From: Treponema sp. | Lineage (GTDB): Bacteria; Spirochaetota; Spirochaetia; Treponematales; Treponemataceae | Direction: 5' to 3' | Length of the DNA stretch: 37,193 bases | Assembly: GCA_022510905.1 (NCBI GenBank) | Contig: JAFLSN010000024.1 | Span: 1-37,193, forward strand | Shown: in pieces, positions 27,101 to 34,088 of the stretch | Position numbering within the stretch: the stretch's first letter is position 1 | How the letters are laid out: the number at the start of each line of letters is the position of its first letter | Translations under genes and position numbers: made by a program | The notes under the pieces: generated by a model | Database searches by the model: none | What the model saw: the letters and a program-made list of their open reading frames with translations, nothing else | Told to the model about the DNA's origin: nothing

Positions 27101-29209
27101 GCCACGGCAGGAAACGATATTGAAAAACTGGAAGCAGCTCTGCGAAAAATCGTTGACCAATCGCAGAAAAAAGTGGGTTCTGATTTTGATAAATTTTCTG
27201 AATCCATGTCAAAGAAACAAGCTGATTTTGAAAACGCCATCAAAACCAGCGAAAAAAAGATTCACGAAGAATTGGGGTCGATTGAGAAGAACATCGATGA
27301 GCTCAGACGCAAATCGTATACCAACATGAGTTCCAAACTCAAAATTCTTGAGGACTCGTTCGTGGTTGATTTGAAAAAGCGCGAAGATTCCTTGACCGTC
27401 AATTTAAAGAAGCATGAAGACAGTCTCACGGATTCTTTGAACAAATGGAAAAATGATTTTGACAGCAAACTAGCTTTGTTCGTGGATGAATACGGCCAGA
27501 ACCTTTCTGAGATTGAAGCCCGGTACCACGATGAATTCAAAAAGCAGCTTGTTGATTTGCAGAATAAATCGCAGGAACAGCAGGGGCGTTTTGCGGAAGA
27601 CATCCAAAAAAGCAATCAGGAAATACAGGAGCAGATTGTTTCTGTTTCAAAAAAGTTGCATGATTTTATTGAACAGTACAGCACCGAGCTCAAAAACACC
27701 ACCGAACAGGCAGACGCATATTTAAAGCAGGAGACCGATGGCTACAATCAGCGTGTTATGGAGCAGCTTACAAAGACTGAACGAGCGTTGAATGAGCAGC
27801 TGGAAGCTCTTAAGCAGGACATAAATGACAGGCAGAAAAGCAGCACGTCAACAATCGATGCTGCCATACAGCAGTTCACCGGCTGGGAAAAACGCATTAC
27901 ACAGCAGTATGAAGATGCCGGGCGTCAGATGGCTGAGCAGCTTGCTACCATTGCGCAGAATTCCCGGCAAGGACTTGAAGAGCTTGAAAAGCGCACGATT
28001 GGCACTCATTCAAAATTGGAATCGGATATTGCCGATGTCGCAGACCGCGCCCGCCGAACACTCGCAGGGTACGAAAATCGTTCCGAAGAAATTATGAAAA
28101 AGCTGCAAGATCTGTACGACACCATGCTTGACGACACTAAAAAACGTGTGGCTTTGCAGACCAGCGAGGTTGACCATGCAATCAATGAGCTCAAAAAAGA
28201 ATTCAAAGAAACGGCGGAGCATGATAACCAGCTGTACAAAAAAATGATAGACAAGCTGAACACAGATACGCTCAATCTTCAGATGATGGTTGATGAAATC
28301 AACAATGGTGTCGCAAAGTTCAATTCTGAAATCAATGTGTTCGACAAAGCTGACCAGCTCAAAAAGCAGCTCGATGACTCTATCACTGATTTAAAAGGTG
28401 AGCTCGAAAAAATTTCAAGCTACAAAAACCTCATCGCTGATTTGACATTGCAGATAAAAAATGTTGAGCGCGCCAGTGACGATGTTAACAGCCGGCTTGG
28501 AACGTACAGTTCGCAGCAGAGTCAGATTGAAAATCTTGACGCAAAGTTTTCAAGTCTGCTCAAATTGAGTGCCGGCATTGATTCAAAGATGAACGAGCTC
28601 AATTCAATAAAAGATGATTTAATCAATATGCAGACAACGATGCGCAATCTTACGGAAAAATTTGCGAATATTAAAACTCAGTACGACCGCATTGAAAAGA
28701 AAGGTGAGACTATAAACAGTGTTGCCCTTGATGTTGACCGTTCTTTTGAGCGAATCACGGAGTTGGAAGAACGGCTTGAACAATGTTCGCATGAAGTAAA
28801 AGCGCTCCCTGATGAAATTGAATCTATGCGCGGTGGCATTGACAAGCTTTTGAAAAACAGCGGAAAGATAAATGACGCGGTAGACAAACTTGCTTCGTTG
28901 CAATCGATTATCGATGACACGGAACGCAAAATTGGCGATATGTCTGAGTCCAGCAAAAATATTCAGAATGCGGAAGAACGAATTCAAAAGCTTGCCGCCG
29001 GTGCGGACGAACAGCTCAAACTGCTCCAAAGGATTTCCAGCGCTAATGTGTCTAAAAAAGCACCTGTGGCCACGGCTTCATCGATTACACCTCAAATGCG
29101 CGAGGATGTGATTAAGCTCAATCGTATGAACTGGACAGAGAAAGAAATCGCCGACCGGTATAATTTAACTATAAACGAAGTGAAACTGATTTTGGACTTG
29201 GGCACGTAA
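21116..29209 (+). CDS. giant membrane-anchored coiled-coil protein (SpiroCoCo type)
   Basis: 2697 residues. The GTG start at 21116 is supported by a GGGTGGG stretch five bases ahead and by the membrane helix that begins directly (VIAIVLSLLALLVSVVLRYM, about 2-22). The rest is almost unbroken heptad/hendecad coiled coil, with no globular domain until the end. The final 45 residues (PQMREDVIKLNRMNWTEKEIADRYNLTINEVKLIL) look like a helix-turn-helix. It contains two families of DNA-level repeats: three 543-bp copies (21431-23059) and two 516-bp copies (24662-25693). Such proteins occur across spirochaetes and are thought to be structural, perhaps filament- or envelope-spanning; no function is proven. 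The last 41 bases overlap the end of ispDF on the other strand. Confidence 0.85.
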   Translation: MDVIAIVLSLLALLVSVVLRYMDKSQTSMEKLKRYADRRENEFDENFKKHVETLVLRMSELDTKDIQAKAAVTRLQQQIEEFKKISSTLGSSIDSVNSIGDRLKAYDGILRELMEMTNAAEQNMQGLKNQSVFINKLGARIAAQDKTVDTMKDRLGEISKQFSATNAAQLKTIASDLLAQYETRAKTIETTTHDAAEQNKAVMAKIVSDIDAAYKSAAARAQSLEAEAFKQLAARAEERERRCISKLDEQSKQLLAAINARVEETQKALDSKTEETVRTLEQKIAAYDSQLHSLDTMTASVEKDIRSVKKRAGIINGYNARLTAQDNKLASIEKRILVLPNQFVVTNDAQLKAVAADLLSKYETRAKDIDEATQKSLEQYKEVMAKINADIEGAYAAATDRAQALESEAFKQLAAQSAEREERCKQELNKQTDGLLSAINARVEETQKTLDSKTAETVQALEQRIGAYDAQLRNLSDMTNNVESDIKSVKKRADILNKYNARLAAQDRILASFEKRIPAISDKFAETNDVQLKAVASDLLSQYQARADKIEESTHKALEQNSAVMEKITTDINAAYDNAIKRADALEDAAFKRVSERSAEREKKCMNELDVQEKQLIALVDSRLKAAQKTVNEKTETFHAFVDERVKAFDERTKNLEVDFKTRSNTVFKALGKKTSSLTADLDRRIAGLSTTYEEKVKVLDNELLKRTEDLQKQLEDSTTRLDQTFRERATKIANAITEKTNTLETELKQRTSTTQEAVDTSAATLKNAIDEKIEELTSDFKNATASLQKSMDEKISELSTKLTTSTSSLQNDMTKKITELSTGFRTDSVALQTDMVQKISEFSSGLELQSSSLQQSLNDRIGALSQKLETETTSLQDSMDKQFETLSSNFEKSSDTLQTEIDKKLDDITSRLENETSSLQKDLEQKTGSLSKSLEQTTMLLSGDFTQRANELTESVQQRLSDLVNEAKSKTDVATEQYREVAALYTQHIEESTNSLLAELEQRTEKLQQDIDEKTVLLASDLEQKTKALDERLQIHEKTFDDALDASEQSHKNALDKKLSLMSAELEGATTSLQQSIGGRIESLSEQFETETKSLRESMDEKIDSLSSAFEDRALSLRDSMQKKLDTLNAELENGTSTIQSAMDEKVESLSAGFGTEADSLEQAIGKKLGALSEELQTTTESLQAAMEEKIGTLSSSFETEAGSLEQAIDEKLGALSAELSDTTESLQTTMEEKIGTLSSNFETEAGTLEQTMEQKLGAISGELQTTTESLQAAVKEKIGTLSSGIKTESIAVEQSLSKKLSELKKLSDSLQTMLDEKLGKFSSRFETEAGSLEQAIDKKLGALSEELQTATDSLQSAMEEKIGTLSSSFETEAGGLEQSIDEKLGALSEELQTTADSLQSAMEEKIGTLSSSFETEAGGLEQTMNQKLDALSEKLQATTDSLQAAIKEKIGTLSSGIETDSTAIGQSLNKKLTELKKLSDSLQAMLDKKLGTFSSRFETGAAALEQTMEQKLGALSEELRTTTDSLQTQMDQKLYTLSDEVEKKAATLQQSVDKTVDTISASVNSSTKSMDKKMSDLASQLTQKTDALQKAIDTKTGALSTELEKTTSLLDGDMVKRANEITQSMQQRLAELVDDVKNRTSAAAAQFQEVTSSYSQNIEDRTSDLLNALNNRTAELQQDIDEKTDALASELDKRTAHLRSDLEDKTNELSVAIEQRTSDLNNDLYSRVDTTASDIETRTNALEQSIHERTNALEQFLREHTDSLEQTLQERTGSIEQETRERMQEISEALSQSYAEAKETASVLGSETRENTAQLRAVREELASQADQLQERYNGLYDQIMEKAKNDEDAAYERFTKLSSSNLEKFEADVQKHVSEMQSSVNTAMADLEQKALAVHAEVTDAIQKWQEQYDAVAAASSETAERVSAQTQQNSEQLENFSASMKAQLKEFDETISSSMKAIAKDYDMREAQFLAGIDKQLDGYKKEMDRRFKRLATAGNDIEKLEAALRKIVDQSQKKVGSDFDKFSESMSKKQADFENAIKTSEKKIHEELGSIEKNIDELRRKSYTNMSSKLKILEDSFVVDLKKREDSLTVNLKKHEDSLTDSLNKWKNDFDSKLALFVDEYGQNLSEIEARYHDEFKKQLVDLQNKSQEQQGRFAEDIQKSNQEIQEQIVSVSKKLHDFIEQYSTELKNTTEQADAYLKQETDGYNQRVMEQLTKTERALNEQLEALKQDINDRQKSSTSTIDAAIQQFTGWEKRITQQYEDAGRQMAEQLATIAQNSRQGLEELEKRTIGTHSKLESDIADVADRARRTLAGYENRSEEIMKKLQDLYDTMLDDTKKRVALQTSEVDHAINELKKEFKETAEHDNQLYKKMIDKLNTDTLNLQMMVDEINNGVAKFNSEINVFDKADQLKKQLDDSITDLKGELEKISSYKNLIADLTLQIKNVERASDDVNSRLGTYSSQQSQIENLDAKFSSLLKLSAGIDSKMNELNSIKDDLINMQTTMRNLTEKFANIKTQYDRIEKKGETINSVALDVDRSFERITELEERLEQCSHEVKALPDEIESMRGGIDKLLKNSGKINDAVDKLASLQSIIDDTERKIGDMSESSKNIQNAEERIQKLAAGADEQLKLLQRISSANVSKKAPVATASSITPQMREDVIKLNRMNWTEKEIADRYNLTINEVKLILDLGT
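21431..23059 (+). repeat. three 543-bp (181-residue) tandem repeats in the coiled-coil gene
   Basis: Copies begin at 21431, 21974 and 22517. Marker segments RIAAQD, RLTAQD and RLAAQD fall at 21530, 22073 and 22616, exactly 543 apart. Each copy contains a QLKxxASDLLxxYxxRA block and an AEREx(R/K)C block. Divergence between copies is moderate, so they are older than the 516-bp set. Confidence 0.85.
24662..25693 (+). repeat. two 516-bp tandem repeats built of 44/40-residue units
   Basis: 24662-25177 and 25178-25693 match in register. Each copy has four sub-units of 44, 44, 40 and 44 residues, starting SLQ (for example SLQAAMEEKIGTLSSSFETE and SLEQAIDEKLGALS). The 44-residue unit is four hendecads, and the 40-residue unit lacks four residues in both copies, which proves block duplication. 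DNA identity between units is high. Confidence 0.9.
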
Positions 29210-30431
29210 GCAGGCAGCTGCAATATGCTTTTACAGCAAGCGAGGCACCGATTTCACCAAGCCCTTCATTAGTTTTGGCTTTTACAAAAATCTGTTCGCG
29301 CGGTACATCCAGAATATTTGCAATGGAAGCGATTACCGCGTCTCGGTGCGGGCTGAACGCGGGGCGCTCCAGCTCCAGCACACAGTCGAGGTTGCAGAGC
29401 TGCCAACCATTGGCACGCACGTCTTGCCAAACAATGTTGAGCAAAGTTTTTGAATCAGCGTTTTTCCACTGCGGGTCTTCTGGCGGAAAATATGTTCCGA
29501 TGTCGCCCAAACCGCTTGCACCGAGCACCGCATCGGTAATGGCATGGAGCAGCACGTCTCCATCTGAATGTGCGGCCTCTCCTTTTTCAAACGGAATTGT
29601 CACGCCGCCGATAACAAGTGGCCTTCCTTCAACAAGTCGGTGCAGGTCGCTTCCTAGTCCAATACGAATCTGGCCCATGCTATGTTGGCGGGTTCCGGGC
29701 AAATCAATATCTTCTGCATAGGTGATTTTTCTGTTGGAACTTTCGCCGGCGGTTACATGCACGTGGCTGTGCCCGGTTGTTTCCGGGAATGCATCCCAGA
29801 TTTCGCTGTCATCGGTGTATTCAATGTGTTGTTGTGCGGCAAGTCTGTGGCAACTAAGCAGTGTCTGCAATAAAAATACCTGCGGTGTCTGAACGGCAGC
29901 CAGCTTGCTTCTAACAAGATGCTCCTGTATGGTGCCATCGGAGTTGCATTTTTTTTGCGTGTCAGTGGGAATGACTGCGGGAACGGCGGCACCGTAATGT
30001 TGCGCTGTGTGTATGACTTTTTTGATAAGATTGCCTGTTACGAATGGGCGGGCCGCATCGTGAATGAGTACCAGCGAATCGCTTTGGTTGAGTGCGGCAG
30101 AAGCGGCTTCAAGTGCATGGCACACTGAAGCTTGCCTTGTTGCTCCACCAGTTACAAATTGAATGGGTGTGTCTGCGAGAAGTTCTGCAACCGTGCCGTC
30201 TGCAAAAAATGCGGAACGAGCCTGTGCTTCGTGGCCGGCAGGAATTGCCACTATAACCAGCGCAAAGTGTTCTGTTTGCAAAAATGCACGGGCAGACTGC
30301 GAAAGCACAGTGCCGTTTTGCATCGGAAGGTATTCTTTTTTTGTGCCACAATGCATGCGACTGGAAGACCCGGCCGCTGCCAGAATCAAAACCAACGGCA
30401 GGCGGACTGTCTGTGAATCAGTCGTCACCAT
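29169..30431 (-). CDS. ispDF: IspDF: MEP cytidylyltransferase / MECDP synthase fusion
   Basis: 420 residues. The N-terminal half (about 10-245) is IspD: LVLILAAAGSSSRM with KKEYL for CTP binding, then LVLIHDAARPFV and the DDSEIWD block. The C-terminal half (about 253-410) is IspF: IRIGLGSDLHRLVEGRPLVIGGV with metal-binding D and H, AHSDGDVLLHAITDA, and KAKTNEGLGEIGA. The two act in consecutive parts of the non-mevalonate isoprenoid pathway (with IspE between) in the cytoplasm. The start at 30431 overlaps carD by 14 bases, with no good Shine-Dalgarno, so translation is probably coupled. The last 41 bases overlap the coiled-coil gene end to end. The product has an odd Cys/Leu/Ser tail after the IspF core, inside that overlap. 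Confidence 0.95.
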   Translation of the reverse strand: MVTTDSQTVRLPLVLILAAAGSSSRMHCGTKKEYLPMQNGTVLSQSARAFLQTEHFALVIVAIPAGHEAQARSAFFADGTVAELLADTPIQFVTGGATRQASVCHALEAASAALNQSDSLVLIHDAARPFVTGNLIKKVIHTAQHYGAAVPAVIPTDTQKKCNSDGTIQEHLVRSKLAAVQTPQVFLLQTLLSCHRLAAQQHIEYTDDSEIWDAFPETTGHSHVHVTAGESSNRKITYAEDIDLPGTRQHSMGQIRIGLGSDLHRLVEGRPLVIGGVTIPFEKGEAAHSDGDVLLHAITDAVLGASGLGDIGTYFPPEDPQWKNADSKTLLNIVWQDVRANGWQLCNLDCVLELERPAFSPHRDAVIASIANILDVPREQIFVKAKTNEGLGEIGASLAVKAYCSCLLTCPSPKSVSLRL

Positions 30432-31071
30432 CGTCTAAATCGCCGTCGTCGTCGGAATCTTCATCTGCATCGTCTGAATCGTCGGAATTTTTGTCGCTCA
30501 TGTCGCCAAACTCATCTTCATCGTCTTCGTCCTCTTCATCAATGAGGCTGGGTTTCTTTTCGGTTTTTGCGCCGAGCGGTTCAAGCTTTACATGCAGCAT
30601 GGCTTCAACTTCTTTTGGCAGTTTTCCCATGGCTTCGGCAATTTCGTCTTCAAGAAGTTTTTTTGCATTGTCGTACAGTTTTCGTTCCAAGATAGGAAGT
30701 TCTTTGATTTTTGAGCGTTTGTACAAGCAGCGTACTATGGCGGCAATATCGGCGATAGTTCCTTTCTTGAGCAGCGCAAGATTGTCTTGATAGCGCTGTT
30801 TCCAGTCTGAAGTGGGTTGCTCAAAGTCCTCTGAAAGCATGTCGAGCGCGGCCTGCGCTTCTTCCGCAGATACAATCGCACGGATGCCTAATTCCTTGGA
30901 TTTTGTAACAGGTACCATTACAAACATGTCGGAAACTTCGAGATAGATTTTGTAGTAATATACCATCTCGCCATTAAATTCTTTTTTGAAAATTTCCGTG
31001 ATTTTTCCTACACCCTGGCTGGGGTAAACAATTTTTTGGTTTACGGAAAATTCTGTCTTTGGTTTTGCCAT
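30418..31071 (-). CDS. carD: CarD-family transcription regulator with long acidic tail
   Basis: 217 residues from ATG 31069-31071 (MAKPKTEFSVNQKIVYPSQGVGKI). The frame to 31089 would cross the -10 box. Residues 8-65 are the RNA-polymerase-interacting Tudor-like domain (VYPSQGVGKITEIF, YYKIYLEVSDMFVMVPV). Residues 70-165 are the helical DNA-binding part (WKQRYQDNLALLKKGTIADIAAIVRCLY). Residues about 175-217 are nearly all Asp/Glu/Ser, an unusual acidic tail for this family. CarD stabilises open promoter complexes and tunes rRNA-type transcription in other bacteria. It is followed by ispDF, as expected in treponemes. Confidence 0.9.
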   Translation of the reverse strand: MAKPKTEFSVNQKIVYPSQGVGKITEIFKKEFNGEMVYYYKIYLEVSDMFVMVPVTKSKELGIRAIVSAEEAQAALDMLSEDFEQPTSDWKQRYQDNLALLKKGTIADIAAIVRCLYKRSKIKELPILERKLYDNAKKLLEDEIAEAMGKLPKEVEAMLHVKLEPLGAKTEKKPSLIDEEDEDDEDEFGDMSDKNSDDSDDADEDSDDDGDLDDGDD

Positions 31072-31079
31072 ACAGCGCC

Positions 31080-31108
31080 AGTATAACAAAAAGTTTCAAA
31101 AGATTCAA
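31080..31108 (-). promoter_or_regulatory. promoter of carD-ispDF
   Basis: Minus strand TTGAAT (31108-31103), a 17-base spacer, TATACT (31085-31080), then eight bases to the ATG at 31071. No Shine-Dalgarno lies between, so the leader is zero to two bases. Confidence 0.6.
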
Positions 31109-31458
31109 TTATACCTTGTGAACTTGTAAGCGATAGGGCATTTTACCGCGCTATGCATTGGATAAAAAACGCCCCCGATGCAAGGCTTCAAGTCGTGTGG
31201 CAGCTTCGCGGAAGCACTGTATTTGCCCTTTCTGCACGAATCATGGTTTTGCAGATATTGTGCCATGCCCCAATGTGTTGTTGTAAAGAACAGTGTGGCC
31301 GGTTGAAAAATACGGACATGCCTGCGGTATGGTTCATTCGGTTTTGGAGTCGATGCTTGCAAATATGACGAATCTATTTTATATTGGGTTTGCTGTGTGG
31401 GAACTGTTTTTATAAAAACCACCGTTTGCGCCAAAGCAAAATGTCAAGGAGCCTGTTC
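31109..31458. other. 350-base gap between carD and the lipoprotein gene
   Basis: No gene, tRNA or structured RNA could be supported. A minus-strand ORF (31105-31434) has no ribosome-binding site or recognisable sequence. AAGGAG at 31446-31451 belongs to the lipoprotein gene at 31459. Confidence 0.4.
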
Positions 31459-32085
31459 ATGAAAAACATCATTTGTTTTGTGTCAGCATGTCTGTGCACG
31501 TTTGTTTTTGCATCCTGTGCCACACCATTGCGAACGGCAGTGAGCACCATGCCGGAAGCTGCGCTGGATTTAGGCTCGCTTTCACGCGACCAGTACATTG
31601 TTGTTGGAACCGTGGCGGGGGAAGCTTCTGTTGATGTGAGTTCTTCGGATTTAAAAAAAGATTTGGAGGCTGACCTTGATGAACATTCAGTGGGCCGTTC
31701 ATACAAACTGAAAGGCGACACAGGTGCCTATGGCTTTATTGGTACCGCAAAGCGCACCATGACTATTGAAGACCGCGTGATTGCCCTTGCCACATACAAA
31801 ATGATTGAAATGGCCCGCTGCAATCAAGCTGATGCCGTTCTTTATGTAAATACCGCCATAGATATTAAAGACAAGAAGCGAACCAACACGGTTACCGCAA
31901 AGGTCACAGGCATAGCCATCAAGCTCAAGCCTGACTCAAGCGAAATGCTCAGCCTTCCTTCCGAGCAAGAAACCGTGGTCGTGGAGCAGCCTTCCACCAG
32001 TATTCAGGCTGAAGATGAACTTGGCGATGCAGAACCTGGGCCGACATATTTTTTTGCAGATGCCGAAGATGAGCCTGAGGCCTAA
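31459..32085 (+). CDS. lipoprotein of unknown function
   Basis: 208 residues. The start at 31459 has AAGGAG seven bases ahead. The signal peptide MKNIICFVSACLCTFVFAS ends in a spirochaete-style lipobox (FAS-C20). The mature part has ALDLGSLSRDQYIVVGTVAGEASVDV, then TAKRTMTIEDRVIALATYKMIEMA and QADAVLYVNTAIDIKDKKR. The alternating beta/helix pattern recalls small envelope lipoproteins of the LPP20/DUF6567 kind (a guess). The last 45 residues are acidic and unstructured. It is monocistronic with its own terminator. Confidence 0.75.
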   Translation: MKNIICFVSACLCTFVFASCATPLRTAVSTMPEAALDLGSLSRDQYIVVGTVAGEASVDVSSSDLKKDLEADLDEHSVGRSYKLKGDTGAYGFIGTAKRTMTIEDRVIALATYKMIEMARCNQADAVLYVNTAIDIKDKKRTNTVTAKVTGIAIKLKPDSSEMLSLPSEQETVVVEQPSTSIQAEDELGDAEPGPTYFFADAEDEPEA

Positions 32086-32111
32086 GCCCAGGCTACCCGC
32101 ATATGCCGTGC

Positions 32112-32157
32112 AAAAAAAACACCGGTCATGTCAAACGCATGAACGGTGTTTTTTTTT
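32112..32157. terminator. bidirectional rho-independent terminator
   Basis: A 17-base stem with one mismatch (AACACCGGTCATG against CATGAACGGTGTT) is flanked by eight A and nine or more T. It serves both the lipoprotein gene and gltX (stop at 32212). Confidence 0.9.
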
Positions 32158-32211
32158 GCACATGCTTTATGGGCCGCACAGGTCTTGTTGAATTGTGCGG
32201 CCTTGTTTTGT

Positions 32212-33783
32212 CTACAGCGATGCAAGCGCCCTGTTCAGACGCTCAACTGATTTTTCTGTACCCAAAATCAGAATCGAGCCTATAAGCGGAGGACTCACTC
32301 TGCTGCCGGTTATTGCCATTCGGATGGGCATCATAAAATCTCCCAGCTTTACGCCGAGCCGTTCGGCATGTTCCTTTGCTTTTGTTTCGGCGGCTTCGTG
32401 GTCAAGCTGTGGCAGTTCCTGCACAAAACCAATGGCAGTCTGTAGCACTTCCTTGGTTTTGGCTTCGTCAAGCTTTTTGGGAATGAGCGCTTCTTTTGCG
32501 GGCACATCTGGCTCCGCAAACAGAAAGTGCACCATTTCGGCTGCATCTGTCAAAAGATGCAGCCGCTCCTTGATAAGCGGCATAAGGCGCATAAGCGCAG
32601 CCTTTACATCGGCGCTTGACATTCCCATGCGCTCATCAACGCACACAGGTTCGCCGTTGCTGTCCAGGGCAATGCCTGAGTAGTCTGGGCCCACGCGCGG
32701 TTTTGGCTGCGGGTTTTCAGGATTGATCTCAAGCGCCGCATCTCCGGTTCCCGTGATAAATGGAAGTGTCCATCGGTACAGCTCTTCATCGCTTAACGCA
32801 CGGATGTATTGGCCGTTGTACCATTCAAGCTTTTTATAGTCAAACACTGCCGGAGCCTTGTTCAGGTGTTCAAGCTTGAAATTGGCGGCAAGTTCATCCA
32901 GTGTGTAAAGATCCCGGCCGTCTTCGTATGAACAGCCCAAAAGCGCCACGTAGTTTACTATCGCCTGCGGAAGATAGCCTCTTGCGCGGAATTCATTCAG
33001 GCTGGTGGAGCCGTGGCGTTTTGAAAGCTTTTTGCCGTCTGAGCCGTTTACCATGGGCAAGTGGCAGAACTCCGGGTGCTCCCAGCCAAAAGCGCGGTAC
33101 ATCTGCACATGAAGCGGAGTTGATGGAATCCATTCCTGCGCGCGCATCACATGGCTTATGTGCATCAGATGGTCGTCCACGATATTTGCAAGATGGTACG
33201 TTGGAAATCCATCGCTTTTGAGCAGTACGGGATCGGGGCTGATGTCTTCGTTTTTCCACACAATATCTCCCAACAGGTGGTCGTGGAATTTTGTCTCACC
33301 TGCCATGGGCACTTTTAATCGGATAACATACGGAATCCCCTTTGCAAGATTTGCCTGCACTTCCTCTGCGGTGAGATGGCGGCAGTTGCGGTCGTAGCCG
33401 GGCGGCATTTTATTTTCAGTCTGAATCTTTCTGATTCGTTCAAGCCGTTCCGCATCGCAAAAGCAGTAGTATGCCTCACCCTTTTTTACCAATTCCTCGG
33501 CATATGACTTGTACAGCTCAAACCGTTCGCTCTGAACGTAAGGGCCAAAGTCGCCACCCTTTTCGCCGCCTTCATCCCAGGCAATGCCCAGCCAGTTCAT
33601 GGTGTCGTACAGGTTTTTTACGTATGCTTCGTCATAGCGGGTGCGGTCGGTGTCTTCCAGCCGCAGAATGAATTTTCCGTTCTTGGAGCGGGCAAACAGA
33701 TAGTTGAACAGGGCTGTGCGCACCCCGCCGATATGCTGCAATCCTGTAGGACTCGGGGCATACCGCACTCTTACATCAGACAT
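32212..33783 (-). CDS. gltX: glutamyl-tRNA synthetase
   Basis: 523 residues, slightly longer than the usual 470-490. The class I signature YAPSPTGLQHIGG lies at residues 8-20 (the HIGH motif reads HIGG), FILRLEDTDRTRY follows at about 38-50, and KKLSKRHG is the KMSKS loop at about 250-257. The anticodon-binding helical part follows. It charges tRNA-Glu with glutamate in the cytoplasm. GGAGG lies six bases before ATG 33781-33783. A 32-residue leader ORF overlaps the start. A promoter (TTGAGC at 33993-33988, 17 bases, TATAAT at 33970-33965) gives a leader of about 175 bases. Confidence 0.95.
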   Translation of the reverse strand: MSDVRVRYAPSPTGLQHIGGVRTALFNYLFARSKNGKFILRLEDTDRTRYDEAYVKNLYDTMNWLGIAWDEGGEKGGDFGPYVQSERFELYKSYAEELVKKGEAYYCFCDAERLERIRKIQTENKMPPGYDRNCRHLTAEEVQANLAKGIPYVIRLKVPMAGETKFHDHLLGDIVWKNEDISPDPVLLKSDGFPTYHLANIVDDHLMHISHVMRAQEWIPSTPLHVQMYRAFGWEHPEFCHLPMVNGSDGKKLSKRHGSTSLNEFRARGYLPQAIVNYVALLGCSYEDGRDLYTLDELAANFKLEHLNKAPAVFDYKKLEWYNGQYIRALSDEELYRWTLPFITGTGDAALEINPENPQPKPRVGPDYSGIALDSNGEPVCVDERMGMSSADVKAALMRLMPLIKERLHLLTDAAEMVHFLFAEPDVPAKEALIPKKLDEAKTKEVLQTAIGFVQELPQLDHEAAETKAKEHAERLGVKLGDFMMPIRMAITGSRVSPPLIGSILILGTEKSVERLNRALASL

Positions 33784-33874
33784 TGCCTACCTCCACCGCT
33801 TCTGGTTTTCGCAGGAAAGCCGCTGAAAACTGAACGGCCAATCTCGCTTCATATCTTGTTCGGACGCAGTTCAT
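33776..33874 (-). CDS. 32-residue leader ORF overlapping the gltX start
   Basis: ATG 33872-33874 has a full GGAGG (33881-33885) six bases ahead, as good as that of gltX itself. The frame (MNCVRTRYEARLAVQF, then SAAFLRKPEAVEVGNV) stops at TGA 33776-33778, eight bases inside gltX. The spacing and overlap are those of a translationally coupled leader. It holds only two Glu codons close together near the end, so it is not an obvious Glu attenuator. The peptide itself matches nothing I know. Confidence 0.5.
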   Translation of the reverse strand: MNCVRTRYEARLAVQFSAAFLRKPEAVEVGNV

Positions 33875-33964
33875 TTGTTACCTCCAACATTGCGGGAATG
33901 TGCCAAAACACTTTCGCAAAAGGCGTGCGTTTGTTCGTGGAAACCCGCTTTGTATGTTTTCAAC

Positions 33965-33993
33965 ATTATAGCGGGAACATGTACCTTGCTCAA
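33965..33993 (-). promoter_or_regulatory. promoter of gltX
   Basis: Minus strand TTGAGC (33993-33988), spacer 17, TATAAT (33970-33965). The start site is expected near 33958, so the transcript begins about 85 bases before the leader ORF. Confidence 0.6.
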
Positions 33994-34088
33994 TATTCCG
34001 CATGAATTCAGCATAAAAGAAAACTGCTGCAAACAGCCCGTATTCATATATGCCCGCTCGCATAGACCAGGCTGTAACGCGGTGTGTG

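Noticed and set aside
21197..28956. Many antisense ORFs in the coiled-coil gene
   Set aside because: They are shadows of the repetitive coding strand without start signals or known domains.
31105..31434. Minus-strand 109-codon ORF or an RNA gene in the carD-lipoprotein gap
   Set aside because: No start signal, no recognisable protein and no tRNA-like arms could be found.
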